Origin: Norana najaformis
Taxonomy: Eukaryota; Annelida; Clitellata; Crassiclitellata; Hormogastridae
Direction of reading: 5' to 3'
NCBI GenBank assembly: GCA_964023275.1
Contig: OZ029916.1
Location: forward strand, 33,282,727-33,346,726
DNA length: 64,000 bases
A program made the translations under genes and the position numbers. Of this stretch, positions 35,462 to 49,362 are shown piece by piece. The notes under the pieces are model-generated. The model made no database searches. It had not been told where the DNA came from and was given only the letters and a program-made list of their open reading frames with translations. The stretch's first letter is position 1, and every line of letters starts with the position of its first letter.

Positions 35462-36718
35462 ATGAATTTCCTTAATCCTGGATATCTGAAGCATATTCGA
35501 GGAGTTCCTTCACCGACTGTGTATGAAATGGCTACGTTGTCGGAGAGTGGTCGACAGCCTGCCCTTGTTTCTTCCACAGCTCACCCGGCAAAATTCGCCA
35601 ACGAACTTCCGGATTTTCAACCAACACTTTGTTCTGACAGCTCTGCGGGAGTCTCGGGAAAATCCGGTGCAACTTCCGCCGTGCAGACTCTGCCTACCTC
35701 AGATACTTCTTGCACCGAGAACGCTCTCCCTGGATCGAGTACTTCTTCGATCCATCAGACTACACCTGAATCCTCTGACCTCCGACCGTCGAGCGGAACC
35801 GCCAACAAGGCAGTGGGAATCCAGTTGGCCAGCCTAGAGGTGGACGAAGACTTGGACGATGAGGGGCTAAGGGAGCTTCAGACAGACTACGAGCGGCGTA
35901 AAGAAGAGAGGAAGAAGGAGCAGGACCTGGCCCTCTTGGAACGCCAGCGCCTCGAAGAGATTCTCCGGATATGCAGTGATTATGACCAAAAACAGGAAAC
36001 GCAGAAGGATTCGAACGCAGCCCAGCCAGTCATCGACGAAAGAAAGGACTCCACGTCAAGAAGCAGCTGGGGATCGAGCACGAAAATCAAAACCAACGGT
36101 TCACTGACGTCATCCGGGATTTACAGTAGACGTTCTGATGATGTAGTCGCGTCTAGCGGAGTCAACCACGTCATCGACGCAACGAAACCGTCCAATCGCG
36201 ATGCAGAACCCCATCCATACGTCATAAATTCAGAAAAATTAACCAATCGTGTAGCTGAATCTGACACCATCCAGTCGCGATCGGTTGAAACCGGTTCAGA
36301 CCGCACTTCCGGCAAAAGTTACGCGCGAATTATGAAGCTATCGGACGACCTGATGGAGATCAATAACTGGAACATGCCGACCGGAGTCCAAGCGAGAATA
36401 CCCTCGAAGGGTTCGGACCAAAACGATGTGTTTAAGTTGTCATCCACGGACTTATCAGACGGTGTCGATGACGACAATATCAGCACGGATTGTTTCCAAG
36501 AGGAATCCGCCTTTTCAGTTGTTTCCACCGATCCCAGTGAACATTCTTTCCAGACAACGTCCCCAACTGTGAACGAAAATCGGAATAGGTACGACAGAAA
36601 TGGAAACGTACCGTACGTACCTACAGAGGCATTATCGAATCGCCTGGAAAGCGAGAATTCGTGCTGGAAATCGTCCACATCCGTATCCGGACACCACTCA
36701 AGAGAAAACCGGTTTCAG
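35462..36718 (+). CDS. PHLDB: PHLDB exon 1 of those seen: N-terminal Ser/Thr-rich region and first coiled coil
   Basis: 419 codons to the donor TTTCAG|GTATGC, phase 0. The ATG at 35462 is the first in frame after a TAA at 35447; an acceptor at 35450 would instead make this an internal exon. Residues 1-125 are low-complexity and Ser/Thr-rich. Residues 133-180 form a charged coiled coil containing ERQRLEEILRICSDY, which corresponds to the conserved 'ERQRLxxIL' motif of PHLDB proteins. The rest is Ser/Asp-rich and probably disordered. The exon is more GC- and CpG-rich than its flanks. Confidence 0.88.
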
Positions 36719-39700
36719 GTATGCGAAACATTTGTGGCTCCTTATAACTCTTCACGTATAAAGGCTTGGGTTCGAATCTCTGGTCGGATATACGTTCAAA
36801 TTAGATCTCATTTTCCTGTCTCTCTGTAAGTGTCTTTAATTGTATGGCTTCGTGATACTTTGTCCTTCCTTATATTAACAGTAAATGATAGTTTTTTGGC
36901 CTTTATTGACCTTCCATTCCTTAACTGTTGTTCGTCTTTTTTTGTCAAAGCATTTGTATGGTTTCTTGTCCTTCTTTGTCCTTCTGTCTGTGTCTTTTTC
37001 TCGTTCTCCCCGTTCGTCGACGACACATATCCATTAATTTCCGGCGCCATAGAAGTTATCGGACTGAAAGAAGGACGAGGAAGACCCCAAAAGTGGCTTT
37101 AGTCACAATAGCGTCTGCCTTTAATAGATATGATTGTTGAGAGTCTACATTAATACATTCCAGCTGGGCGCGTTTATTAACAGAGGCATAGTTATACCGA
37201 TTCCTGCAGGAATCAATTAAAACTAATGTATTGTTGCTGCAGACGCTATTGTGGCTACAATGGTCAATAAAGTCCTCTAACTGTGGCCTACACCCGGACA
37301 GTCGATGGACCTTTTACTTGCAATTATAATTATTAGACAAAAGCAGCTCGATTAAGCCCAAGCCAGAATATGTGGTACATTGTGTGTAGATTCAGTTTCG
37401 TTCTCACCACATTAGTGCCTGATGCAAACAGAAATTACAAAGAGCGTTATCAAGGCGATTCCCGTGTAATTGTGGGGAAATTCTTTCGGCGAAGATCAAG
37501 AGTCGTTTGGGGAGAAATTGTTCAGTTGCCCCACCAATAAACTTCGCACCCAAATTCATCGTTGGTCAGTCCGTGATGAAATCCATTAGCGTGCCTCGGT
37601 TCGTGTGTACCGTGATTCCAGATGTTCAACAGTCATGCAATTATATCGTATAACTGCGTGAATGACCGAAGCATAACGCTGTAACATTTATGACATGTGG
37701 AATTTATTGCTTCACCTCGGGGCAATATTTCTGGACAGAACAGGTGCTTGCAGATCTTTTACAATGTTTCCGAACAATGTCACACTTACATGTAGAAGCG
37801 ACGTGTAACACAGGCTACTTAAAATAACTTCTGCCATATCTAGCAATACCTGAACAACATCTAGGCACCTTTCTTCGTCTGATACGAAGGCATGATTGTA
37901 AAGGCAAGAGTCAAGGTGGCACGTGCACGGTGCTACCCGTGAACAGCACTAAGGGGATAAAGTCAGTTCTATAGGCAAATAAGGCAATAAAGTGGCATCA
38001 TGGTCGAGCGGCTAACGCGTCAGATTTCCACCTGTGCGACCCGTGTTCGGATCCCGGGTCCGTCACGTGAAATCAAGATACTGTAGATGCATTGACGAAC
38101 TGTGCATAACCCCGCAGGCCATCATCTTCGATATATGAATTCCTTCTTAAATCCGATAAATAAATACCAAGCAAATATACGGCAACACCAAGACGCTCAT
38201 GTAATTCTTAGACAATATCAAAGCAACATTTAGACAACACAAATGTCTTGTCATTGGATCGATGTCGTCGTGTCTGCGCCTCAGCCAAAGTCGAGTCTAT
38301 AGAATACGATTCTATGAAGGCGTGTAAACAAGCGTGCTACTTTTACCTGTACCTTTAGTATTAAGGTAACCTTGATGCAACACTTAGATAACACCTAGAC
38401 AACTTTCAGAGCAGGGTTAGCACAAGAGCATTTGACCAGGGCCTCAACTTCTTCGAGGCCTCATAGTTTGACCTTTTTATAGGGTTTTTCAAAAATTCGG
38501 CACTTAAATCAGAATTCACTTCCCTGTCTGCCTGCCTGTCTTTCTGTCTACCTGTGTTTATGTCTATCTGTCTTTCCGTCTACCTGTCTTTCTCTCTACC
38601 TGTATTTCTGTCTACCTGTCTCTCTGATTTGCCTACATCATTGCTAGTCTGCCCATCAGTCTCCTTTTTTTGCAAGTGGCTATTTCACTGGTTCCATAAA
38701 AGATTTGCATCCCCAACTTTAAATCCCGGATGCTCCCCTAGCAGTGTATAAATGCAAGCATGCGCATGTATGCATATGCAATTTGAGGCTGGTTTTAATC
38801 AGTCCAGCCGATAAATGAAGCGGCTGGCTCCAGCGATCAAATCGTTGCAATGACATTCAGCCAATATTCTGTGTAGCGCAGCGCAGTTGCAACTGCGCCG
38901 AACTAAACGATTGTCTGCGGTCTACATGGCCAGTTTTTAAGGCGCTTGTAAATTACCATGCGTTGCATTAGTATGCCTATCCCATTTTATCTAGGGTGCG
39001 CGATAGTCTAGTGGTTAACATGCTGGCGTGTCAACCCAAAGGTCGGCGGTTCAAATCCCCGCCAGGACAGAGAGATGCTCCAAGATTTCTATTCTACTAG
39101 AGCCTCCTAGCCAACTCAGTTATTAAATGGGTACACTGACCGCACACTGTCGGTGGGAAGATCCAAGGGTAATGGGGATGACTGGCGGCACAACCTCATA
39201 TTCTGAGGCTAAGAAAATGAAGTCGTTGACAATTCATGCTTATTCTCTTGAGAGATTGCTCTTCTTCTTGCCTAGTGTGTGATTTCCTGGGGGAAGAACT
39301 AGGGGCAGGAGGTATAAACTAAAGTGGAATGCTTCCCGGTGGAGACAAGCTCAACTAATTCGGAGGAAATGAACCAACTTCCTCAAACATCGCACCCATG
39401 TTCTTCCTCATAGGTGCTTATGACGCAAATTTATTTAGCGCCCGGCTGTAACATACTGTAGAACAGAGGTAAGTAAGTCTTAGTAAAAGATGGGGAACCA
39501 TCCGTTTATGCAGAGTTTAACTGAGTAGCCGTGATTGTGAAGTACCCACTTTAATCCATGTGTGTCCTATGAAACACGTGTACACAATTGTATCTCTTTG
39601 TCAGGGAAGAACTCTTTCCCAGCTGTTCGAGCATCATTTACCCGTAGATTAACTTGTTCTTAACGAACTCTAAGATCGTTTCAGATGGCGAGCAGCGCCT

Positions 39701-41758
39701 TCGAGAGGTACTAAAAGTAGTTAGGCCACGTCAGATGCCATGAACCAGTAAGTCTTCAATTTCTTACTGAAACTTTCGATGGAAAGTTCTGGAGACGGAG
39801 TTTGACGGGCAGCGCAATCCAGACCGTTGGATCAGATGCGTCGAATGTTCTTTTAGGCGTCACAGACGCTCTTCCCGACCGTAATGGGTCTCAGTTCCTT
39901 CCCGAACGCCATCGAGATCGACCAGGAACTGAAGAAGTTGGCACAGTCTTTGGCTAAATATGGAGGCACCTATTTTAATGCTAAGTGCCTTTATATACTG
40001 ACGCGTGTGTATGTGAAGGTGTGAATTGTGTAGATGATATTCGCTGTCTTAAAAGTTTTTATGTTGGTTTCTTCTTTAAATGCTTGTGAAGAAATCGATC
40101 GAAGATGTGAAAGAAAGGATTCAGGTTCTTCGGCTCAGGATCATCGACATCAAGAACTTGGAAGAGAAAACTGTTACCGAGATAAGTATCATACTGTTAT
40201 ATTTATATATTATGTATGCACCTGGATTTATGTCTCAAGACACTTAATATAGCGCCTTTTAAGCACCTCACAAAAACACTGCACATTGGTATCTAACTGG
40301 TATAAACAAATGCGTTTAAAATGTTCATAGAGCTCAGTCAAACGCCACATTACGTAAATGTAATGGAAAACCATTCCAAAAGGGAGAACCAAGGCAGGAG
40401 AAGGCGGGATTGATGTACGGAAGCGCGACACTTACATAACTCCACGGGCCGTAGAGTGCAAAGATCGCCGACCCGGTTGACTCACAACTGAAACGCATGA
40501 CTCTCTGATGTAGTCCGATGCGTTGCGTGTGTCTGTTGTATATGGTGTAGGCCTATCCTATTCTCATCTGTCTTGTGTAGGCCTCTCCTGTATCATGCCA
40601 CTTCTGTGTGCATAATATGGGTGTCGTTTGGATAATTATTGTGAAATGGTATCTGACTGTGAAGGGCAGTCAGCGTCCGAAGCATAATTTTTATCTCCTA
40701 CTGAAGGTCATCAGTGTGTTTGTTGACGTCAGGCGGTTGACTTCGTTGGCGTCAACTGTCAACCTCCGTCAAATTTATGACTAACGCCAGCGCATTTTAA
40801 CATTAACATCTTTCCCTTTGGGCTACTAGCTTACTCTTGTCTGCTGATCTGTCTGTGTGTCTGTATGTCTGTCCGTGTGTCTGTCTGTCTGTCTGTGAAT
40901 CACTTGCGAAAACCGTTTTCGTATACAAGTGCATGTGTTTGTGGGCGTCTGTTTGTTTGTAGTTTTCTGTTCGTGTCTGAGTCTGTATCTATGTCTGTGT
41001 CCGTATCTATGTGTATATGCATCTGTGTTTTGACCATCTGTATGTGCATTTGTCTCTGTCTCTGCCCGTGCATCGTTGTGTCTATGTGTCTGTCTGTCTG
41101 TCTGTCTGACTGCCTGCCTGTCTGTCTGTCTGTCGACAGATACAGTTGGTTCCAATCCCATGTGATTCCAAGTGATGCTGTTTTCAATTAATCTTTCTGG
41201 TTCCACACTCAGGCGGAACTGGAACTGCTGCAGTGGGAGTACAGCACACTGATAGAACAGCTGCAGAGGGAGAAAGACAGAATGGCCGTCATCAATCATC
41301 AACAGATGGAACTACTCTTCGAGGCGGCAAAGGAAAGAGATGAGGTCAGAGGAAAATGATTAAATGACCGTTTATTTCACTCTATTTTGGACTGAAATGT
41401 AATGCCATGTCAGGTAAGGTAAATTAAGGTGAGACAAGGCAAGGTAAGCATTGGTAAAATGAGCATGGTATGATAATTTCGATAAAATAAGGTAAGGTAA
41501 GGTAAGATCAGGTGGGTAAAATAAGACAAGATGTGATATAGTAACTTAGTTAAAGTAAGGTAAAATCATGTATTCGTACCCATCACAGCCAGATCGCTGT
41601 CGACAGTAGCTGATGATGATGATGATGACGATGATGATGACGATGGCGTAAGTTAGATATGGTACGGTAAAGTAAGGGCATAATTAATAAGGTAATGTAA
41701 TGCATGGTAAGGTAAGGTAATGAAATTAAGTTTTATTATTATTACCATTATCACTGTT

Positions 41759-41829
<71 letters not shown>

Positions 41830-44800
41830 AATCATCATAATCATAATCATCATCATCATTCATCATCACCTACTTCTTCTTCTTCTTCTTCTTCATTATC
41901 TTCTTATTATTTCTGCTTTTTCGTCATCATCATTATCATCATCGTCCTCCTTGTCATCATCATCTACATCTTTTGTTGACTCCATCTATTTGACGGCGAT
42001 GGTGCGAATAAATAATCTCCGCTCAGTTCGGTGTCAGCTCTAATGCTTTTCTCATGTTTAGTCCAAGTCTTGTTAAGTCTTCGTCTGTACCGTAAATTCA
42101 GTGTTGTAGCAGTAGTCTTCCTTTGTTTCTCTTTCTTACAATTGCTAAATATGTTTTAGGCCGAGAGGCAACTGGAATCGGAGAGGCGGAGATTGGATGA
42201 GCTGGAAGGACGCCTGGAGGAGACGAGGAAGCGATGCTTGTCGCTTGGCATCGATCCAGATGATGACATCACACTGAAGGAATCTGTACTCGGTGAACGC
42301 ATGGTCAAGGAAATGGAGGAAGCAGAACTTCAGCGCCATCTCTTCGATGACCTTGAGTTTCATCTTCTGGAAGTAAGGTTCAATTTCACCAGTATGAATC
42401 CATCAATCAGTCGATTATTCATTCAGTCAGTCAGTCAGTCAGTCAGTCAGCCAGTCAGTCAGTCAGCCAGTCAGTCAGTCAGCCAGCAAGCCAGTCAGTC
42501 ATTCAGTCAGTCAGTCACCAGTCAGTCAGTCAGACAGTCAGTCCAACTTATGTAGAAACCAGCTAACAGCCATCAGCTTGACAAACCACATAATGAAAAC
42601 ACTAACCAGCCATGCAGTCAGTTAATCAGTCAGACAGTCAGTCAGTCAGACAGCCAATCAATCAATCAAGCAATCAATCGTGCAGTGTTCAGAGGTTTCT
42701 GTTTAATGGTTCGTGTTCATGTGTGACCGCACCATCGACCTCTAACACCATCTACTGTGTACAGCCTACCAAGCAGTGGCTGCACCTAAACCATCTGTAT
42801 GGAATATATTAAGCACATGCTAGGCTCCCTGGGGGAACGAGAGACTGGCACCTGTTGAAACAAACATGTTTACAAATGCGTTTGACAAAATGTCTACCAG
42901 ATAGAAGTTCAGGAATACACCCTCGGTTGTTCTGTCTCTGTTCTCCTCCTGCCTCTCAAGGTCATGTTGTCCTGACTATGCAACAGAAGCACCATAGACT
43001 GCGTTCTTAACGTCTCCAAACACAAAGATTTAATGCTTTAATGATTTAATTTTGAAGAGAATGCATTAAATTATAAAACAGCTTATTAATAGTTACGTTA
43101 GAAAAGCACTAATAAACCAGAGTTACAGTCATTCTGTCGACAGCATTCAATTGAAGTTTAGATCTCGATTAAAATTCCATCTTTTCCAAATGATGCTTTG
43201 ATCATTATTACAGTGGTGCTATGGAAGTTCCCGGATTTATTATTATGATTATTATGAATAATAAACCAGAATAAACAAACAGTCATAAGTAGGCCTATGC
43301 CTATCATCTCCCGTGCCTCATAGTCACACTACTTTCTGCGCAGTATAGAATTTCATAATAACCATAATAAAACTGTGATAATGATGATAGGGATGATGAT
43401 GAGAAGTACAATGCCGATGATGTTGGTGGTGATGATGGTGGTGATGGTGGTGGTGGTGGTGGTGAAGGTGAAGGTGATGGTCATGATATCAAAAACAAGT
43501 CGTAAAAATAAACCAGACCTACAGATAACTTATCGAAAATAAAGCACAATTAATCAGCTGCAGTTGGGAAAGATCAACTGGTGATTGTGAAGAATGCTTC
43601 TGTGTTTTGGTTGGAAGATGGAGACGCGAAGGGAGGAAGAGCGAGAACCACAACAGCGGAAGTTAACAGCGGAACTCAACCAGCTAAAGCACAGCTGTTC
43701 TCTCGTAGAGGTACACAAGTGCTGCAGATTAGTTGATTCATTTAGAGTGAATGAGTGATTGAGTGAATGAGTGAGTGAGTGAGTGAGACTCAGTGAGTGA
43801 ATGAGTTAGTTAGTTAATACAGTGAGTGAGTGGGTGAGTGAATGAGTTAGTTAGTTAGTTAATAGAGTGAGTGAGTTGGTGAGTGAATGAGTTAGTTAGT
43901 TAATAGAGTCCCTCCCTCCCTCCCTCCCTCCCTCCCTCCCTCCCTCCCTCCCTCCCTCCCTCCCTCCCTCCCTCCCTCCCTCCCTCCCTCCCTCCCTCCC
44001 TCCCTCCCTCCCTCCCTCCCTCCCTCCCTCCCTCCCTCCCTCCCTCCCTCCCTCCCTCCCTCCCTCCCTCCCTCCCTCCCTCCCTCCCTCCCTCCCTCCC
44101 TCCCTCCCTCCCTCCCTCCCTCCCTCCCTCCCTCCCTCCCTCCCTCCCTCCCTCCCTCCCTCCCTCCCTCCCTCCCTCCCTCCCTCCCTCCCTCCCTCCC
44201 TCCCTCCCTCCCTCCCTCCCTCCCTCCCTCCCTCCCTCCCTCCCTCCCTCCCTCCCTCCCTCCCTTCCTTCCTTCCTTCCTTCCTTCCTTCCTTCCTTAT
44301 ATTTACTTAATTAAATTATATTGGAGTTCATAAAGAACAACAAGTTCATCCATAAGCACTCACTCACTCACTCACTCATTCACTCACTCACTCACTCATT
44401 CACTCACTCTCACTCACTCACTCACTCACTCACACACCCACACACCCACCCCCCACTCATTCGTCCAAAACCACCCTCGACATTTAGTTCAATCGTGTTT
44501 ATTTCCCTTGCTGTTAATTCAGAGGATTTCCAGTTTCATTTAACCTCAAACATGTAACACATGAGGGTTAACTCTGCTTCACAGGAGACTTTGCTGCAGT
44601 TGAATGAACAGAAGTCTAGTCTCATAAGTCAAGTTAAGTCAGATGTCATTGACCTCGAGAAAGAACGCCTGCTGTTGGTGGAAGACTTCCAAAAGGCAAG
44701 CAATATAAACCCCATTTTGGAGGTCAAAAGTCATACGAAATAGGCCGAATGTGAACTACACAGTGTTTTCCATTATTTCGATTACATGTCGCAAACTACG

Positions 44801-47099
44801 ATGCAATGAAGTTGTCTGTATGATTAAACACGAACTCTTAAACGAATTCGCTCTAAATAAATAATTGCACATTAGAATCAACTAAACTGAAAAAACATAA
44901 AAAACACTCATTTAAAATTAAAAACGCCAAAATGAATCTTTATCAAAGTTTAATAGCATAATTTCTTACTGTTAGGCCTACCATTAATGTGAACACTTAC
45001 AACATTTATTAATGTGAAGATTATTTCTTCAGGAAAAGCAGAAACTGTCTTGTCTTCTGAACGAAATTGGTGTTAATGTTGGCATCTCACAAGCCAATCA
45101 ACGGTTGCCCTTGAACTCCAGTCACCTGCAAGTCTCGCCCTACGCATCCAAGGTTGGTAAGAGAGGTTCAGAAAATGTCTTATTGCAGAATTTAAGCATT
45201 TAAAACTCAGGTACACGGTGTCGTAATTCTGCACAATGAGTGTAAATGTTTCGCTTGATAAGGGTGGCCAATGAAAGTTAGCCCAGGCAGTTGATTGTAG
45301 CATATGTCGTTATTCGTCGATTGATAGAGTGGTTTCGATTTCGAAGAAGTTCACCAACATCAGTCATTTGGTCATTTGTTTTGGTAGATTTAAAAAGCTA
45401 CAATGTTGATTTCCTTGATTAGCTTAACAATACTCTGAATTCATCTGGCCATTAGTGAAAACACTTTAAGTCATAATTTTTTTTATTAAACTCTGATTAC
45501 ATGGAAAGAAATTAAATGTTTCATTAGTTGCCTACTTGTATTTCTATAATAGTATAAAGGTTTTGTGGTGCTAATAGTCTTAGCATTCATTTATGATACT
45601 GGTAATAGATTAGAGTATTATTAGTATTCTAATTTGTAGAAATATCGGTATCATAACTGATAAGGGTATTAATATGTTGTGTTTTGTGCCGCACGGTGGG
45701 CTGTTTGATAGCGCGCTTGGTCTGTGATCCAACTTACAGTTGCGGGTTCGAGCCAGCTGAACGGACTCCGTGGTCCACCCTGGACAAGTTGTTCTTGCAC
45801 ACTTGTCTCTATCACCAAGTTGTAGAATTTAGTAGCGGCGTAAGCTGGGAAGTAAATGGTAAATCCTTAGATGCACTGGCGCCGTGTCCAGGACCATGGA
45901 TTTCGTCTAGCCGGCTTAAGGGCCTTCTTCTTCTGGTTCTCTGCCCTCAAAAGTCCTTTGACGCCACTCCTTTAAGGGCCCAAGAAAAGCGAATGAGCGC
46001 CTCCCCACGTTCGACTATAGAACTTGGAAGCTTTATGCTGTGCATTCGTATGATCACACAGTTTCGCTGTAATACCACTTGCAGGCTACGCAAAGAATTG
46101 AAAGAACTGAATTCAAAGAAGATGCTGTTTATTCGGATGACGAGTTTCTTCCAAAGACACCTTCATCAACAACCAGCGTTCTACGGAAACTGCGGGAACT
46201 AGAACACAGAGATCCGGCGCTACAAAAATTCACAGAGAACAGTAAGATCGATTTACACATGGTAACAGGTCGTTTAGGAAATCTTAAGTTTGAAATTAGC
46301 CGATTGTAGGAAGTTCGTTCTTAAAAGTGGACACCAAACGCCGTTCAACTTACAAAAATGAAATAGTTCAACTATAAACAGAATGCTATGAATAGTTTTG
46401 ATAAAGACTGCAAACTTATTAAAACAAGTATAAACATTGAAACATTATAAAGTTAAACAATAATATGAACATACATATAAACATTGTAAATATGCAAATG
46501 TTTAAACTCTATAAACAAAACACCATAAATAAAAATGTGGACATAAGTAGACTTTAAACAAGGAAAAACACGATACATTTTAACACTTTAAACATGCAAC
46601 GAACTTACAAAGATTACTCATGATAAACTTTTCTTAACAGGTTCCATATTTTATTACGTAAAGCAAATTGTCATTTTCACACGACATACCTGGAGATGAA
46701 CCTGGACGTCTAAGCGCAACTTCACGCCATGCATACTTCGATATGACCTGCTTTAAAAAACCCGATAGATTGCGTTTGAACAAGTTCCATTTGTAGACAT
46801 TTGTTCCATTTTACTGTTAATCAAAAGAATTAATTGCGAAATTATGGTTTATTTGAAAATGCAAATTACTGAGAAAATCGCAATAAGTTGTTGTGATATA
46901 AGTTACAGAAACTTAAGTGAATTTAACAGGAAGAGTTTTAAGGTATGTACGTACATAAGTATAAGAACACTCAATATGTCACCATTAAGCACCTTTCTAA
47001 AGCGCTGCACACATGACTATCGGATGATGATGATGAAAATGATTATAATGTTGGTGGTGGTGGTGATGATTATAATGTTGTTGTTGTTGTTGTTGTTGT

Positions 47100-47151
<52 letters not shown>

Positions 47152-49314
47152 TAGCAACTTCTATGTCGCCGGTGTCTAATGCACCAGACATAAACCGATG
47201 GCGCACCAAAACCAAGCGGTAGATATGTTAATACACTGCAAGCGAAGTATACTTACGGCTCAAGGGAAATGAGTGCCCTCCCTATGTTCCACTATGGAAC
47301 ACATGAGCTTTTATGCTGTGCATTCGTATGACCTAATTGTCGTATCTGATCTAAACGAATGCATTTATAGGTAGACCGTATATGGTGTATCTATAGGTTT
47401 CGTCAAACGGATATCACTTGTGAAGTCGATATCGTTGGCTTGTCTTTGTTCCAGAGGACCCTGGGGTCAGCGATGAAGACGACGACTTAGGAGTGGCAGA
47501 CGGCCAGAGCTTCCAGTCTTCCTCGTTTTCAGTCGACCGACTCAAGTCCTGGCTCGAAACGGGTCAGTCTTCCGACTCCAAAATTAGATTCTATTCGGGG
47601 TCGGACGAAGGCGCGAGTGTCCGGAGTACGGAGGACGATCTGGATCGGCTCTTGATGCAAAAGTAGGCTCTGAAGCAAATACAAACTCTGCTTAAGCCAT
47701 TCTAATTATAACTGTAGTCAGAAATTTCTATAGCGCCGCTTCAGTAGAAACTAACCGTTCTCTGCGCTATTCTAAAGTTCATTAACAACTCGAAAACGTT
47801 CATTAATAACAAACGATGCTCAGATAACTATGAAACTCCCACACGTAGATCCAAACCAGCGGATTCCGACCCAGAGTAATAGCTGACACCATATTCAGAG
47901 TTCCAGGACAGCCTGCCATCGAGTATGAAGAGACAGGAGTTGTGGTATGCCGCCGAAGGCACACGGTTGCCTCACCGTTCGTCGTCACTGCAATGTACAC
48001 TTCCGGTCTACACTGAGGTTAAAGTGAAGTAAAGATCCTATACATGTCCTATTTAGTGGAAGATAGGGGAGAAGCTCATTTCCAGTTCGTTGGCCAACAA
48101 GACGAATTCCTTACGTACGTACGTACATACATACATACATACATACATACATACATACATACATACACACATGCATACATGCATACATACAAACATGCAT
48201 ACATACATACACACATGCATACATGCATACATACAAACATGCATACATACATACATGCACACATGCATACATACAAACAAACATACATACATACATACAT
48301 GCATACATACATGCACATGCCTACATGCATACATACAAACATGCATACATACATACATACATACATGCACATGCCTACATGCATACATACATACATACAT
48401 ACATACACACATGCACACATGCATGTATACATACAAACATGCATAAATACATACATGCATACATACGTACATACATACACACATGCACACATGCATGTAT
48501 ACATACAAACATGCATACATACATACATGCATACATACGTACATACTTACGTACATACATACTTACATACACACATGCATGCATACATACATACATACAA
48601 ATCAAAGTGCACAACCATATAAAAATCTAAAATCACCTTATCTAATCTAGTAACTTCTATAGCGCCACCATAATATATAGTGAAGCACTATGACTTACAG
48701 AAGTGTGTTTCATTGCCATTTTCAGAATGTGCTTGTCGTATCAGAGTCTGTTCTCAACAGATATTACTTTTGATAGACTAAATATGCATAAAATTCGAAC
48801 CTGAGCAGTGAGGCCTGTTTTCGGTCGCCATATCTCTGAGCTGTTGCTGCGCTGTCTTTGTCTTTTAGTGCTGATCGATACTCGTTTGGCACCGGTTGCA
48901 GCAGCCAATCAAAAGAAGAGCCAGATGGAAAAGACTCCATCGATCGATCATCCAACGATGGGCATCATTACATCAAGAATCGACAATCGTCCACTGAGGT
49001 TCAGCTTCACTTCATGACAGTTGACTTGTCTTTGTCACCACACTAGCTATCGTCATCAGTTCATCAATATCACTACTTCATCATCACCATCATCATTTCA
49101 CCATCGTCGTCGTATACTGGTGCTGTTAAATTTTAACTTTTGTAGTTGTTGTTGTGACTTGTTTATGTTATCAAATATTCTTTACCATGAATTTTTCATT
49201 ATCAGTTCACCATCATCATGATGTTGCCATCCTTTCGCCATCATCATTTTACCATCATCGTCGTCATGATCGTCGTCGACAACAATCACAAAATGATGAC
49301 ACCATTATTAGTTT

Positions 49315-49362
<48 letters not shown>

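Noticed and set aside
37985-38060. Possible functional tRNA gene
   Set aside because: A and B boxes are present, but the arms do not fold into a complete cloverleaf and no acceptor stem pairs, so a SINE head is more likely. The same applies to 38995, 45690, 52505 and 58060.
41653-42043. Poly-Met and poly-Ile open frames
   Set aside because: Translations of the (CAT)n tract.
45684-46202. 172-codon open frame on the plus strand
   Set aside because: It is mostly SINE family B sequence running by chance into a PHLDB exon in the wrong frame.
48044-48630. Open frames of 118-192 codons in both directions
   Set aside because: They are translations of the (ACAT)n array.
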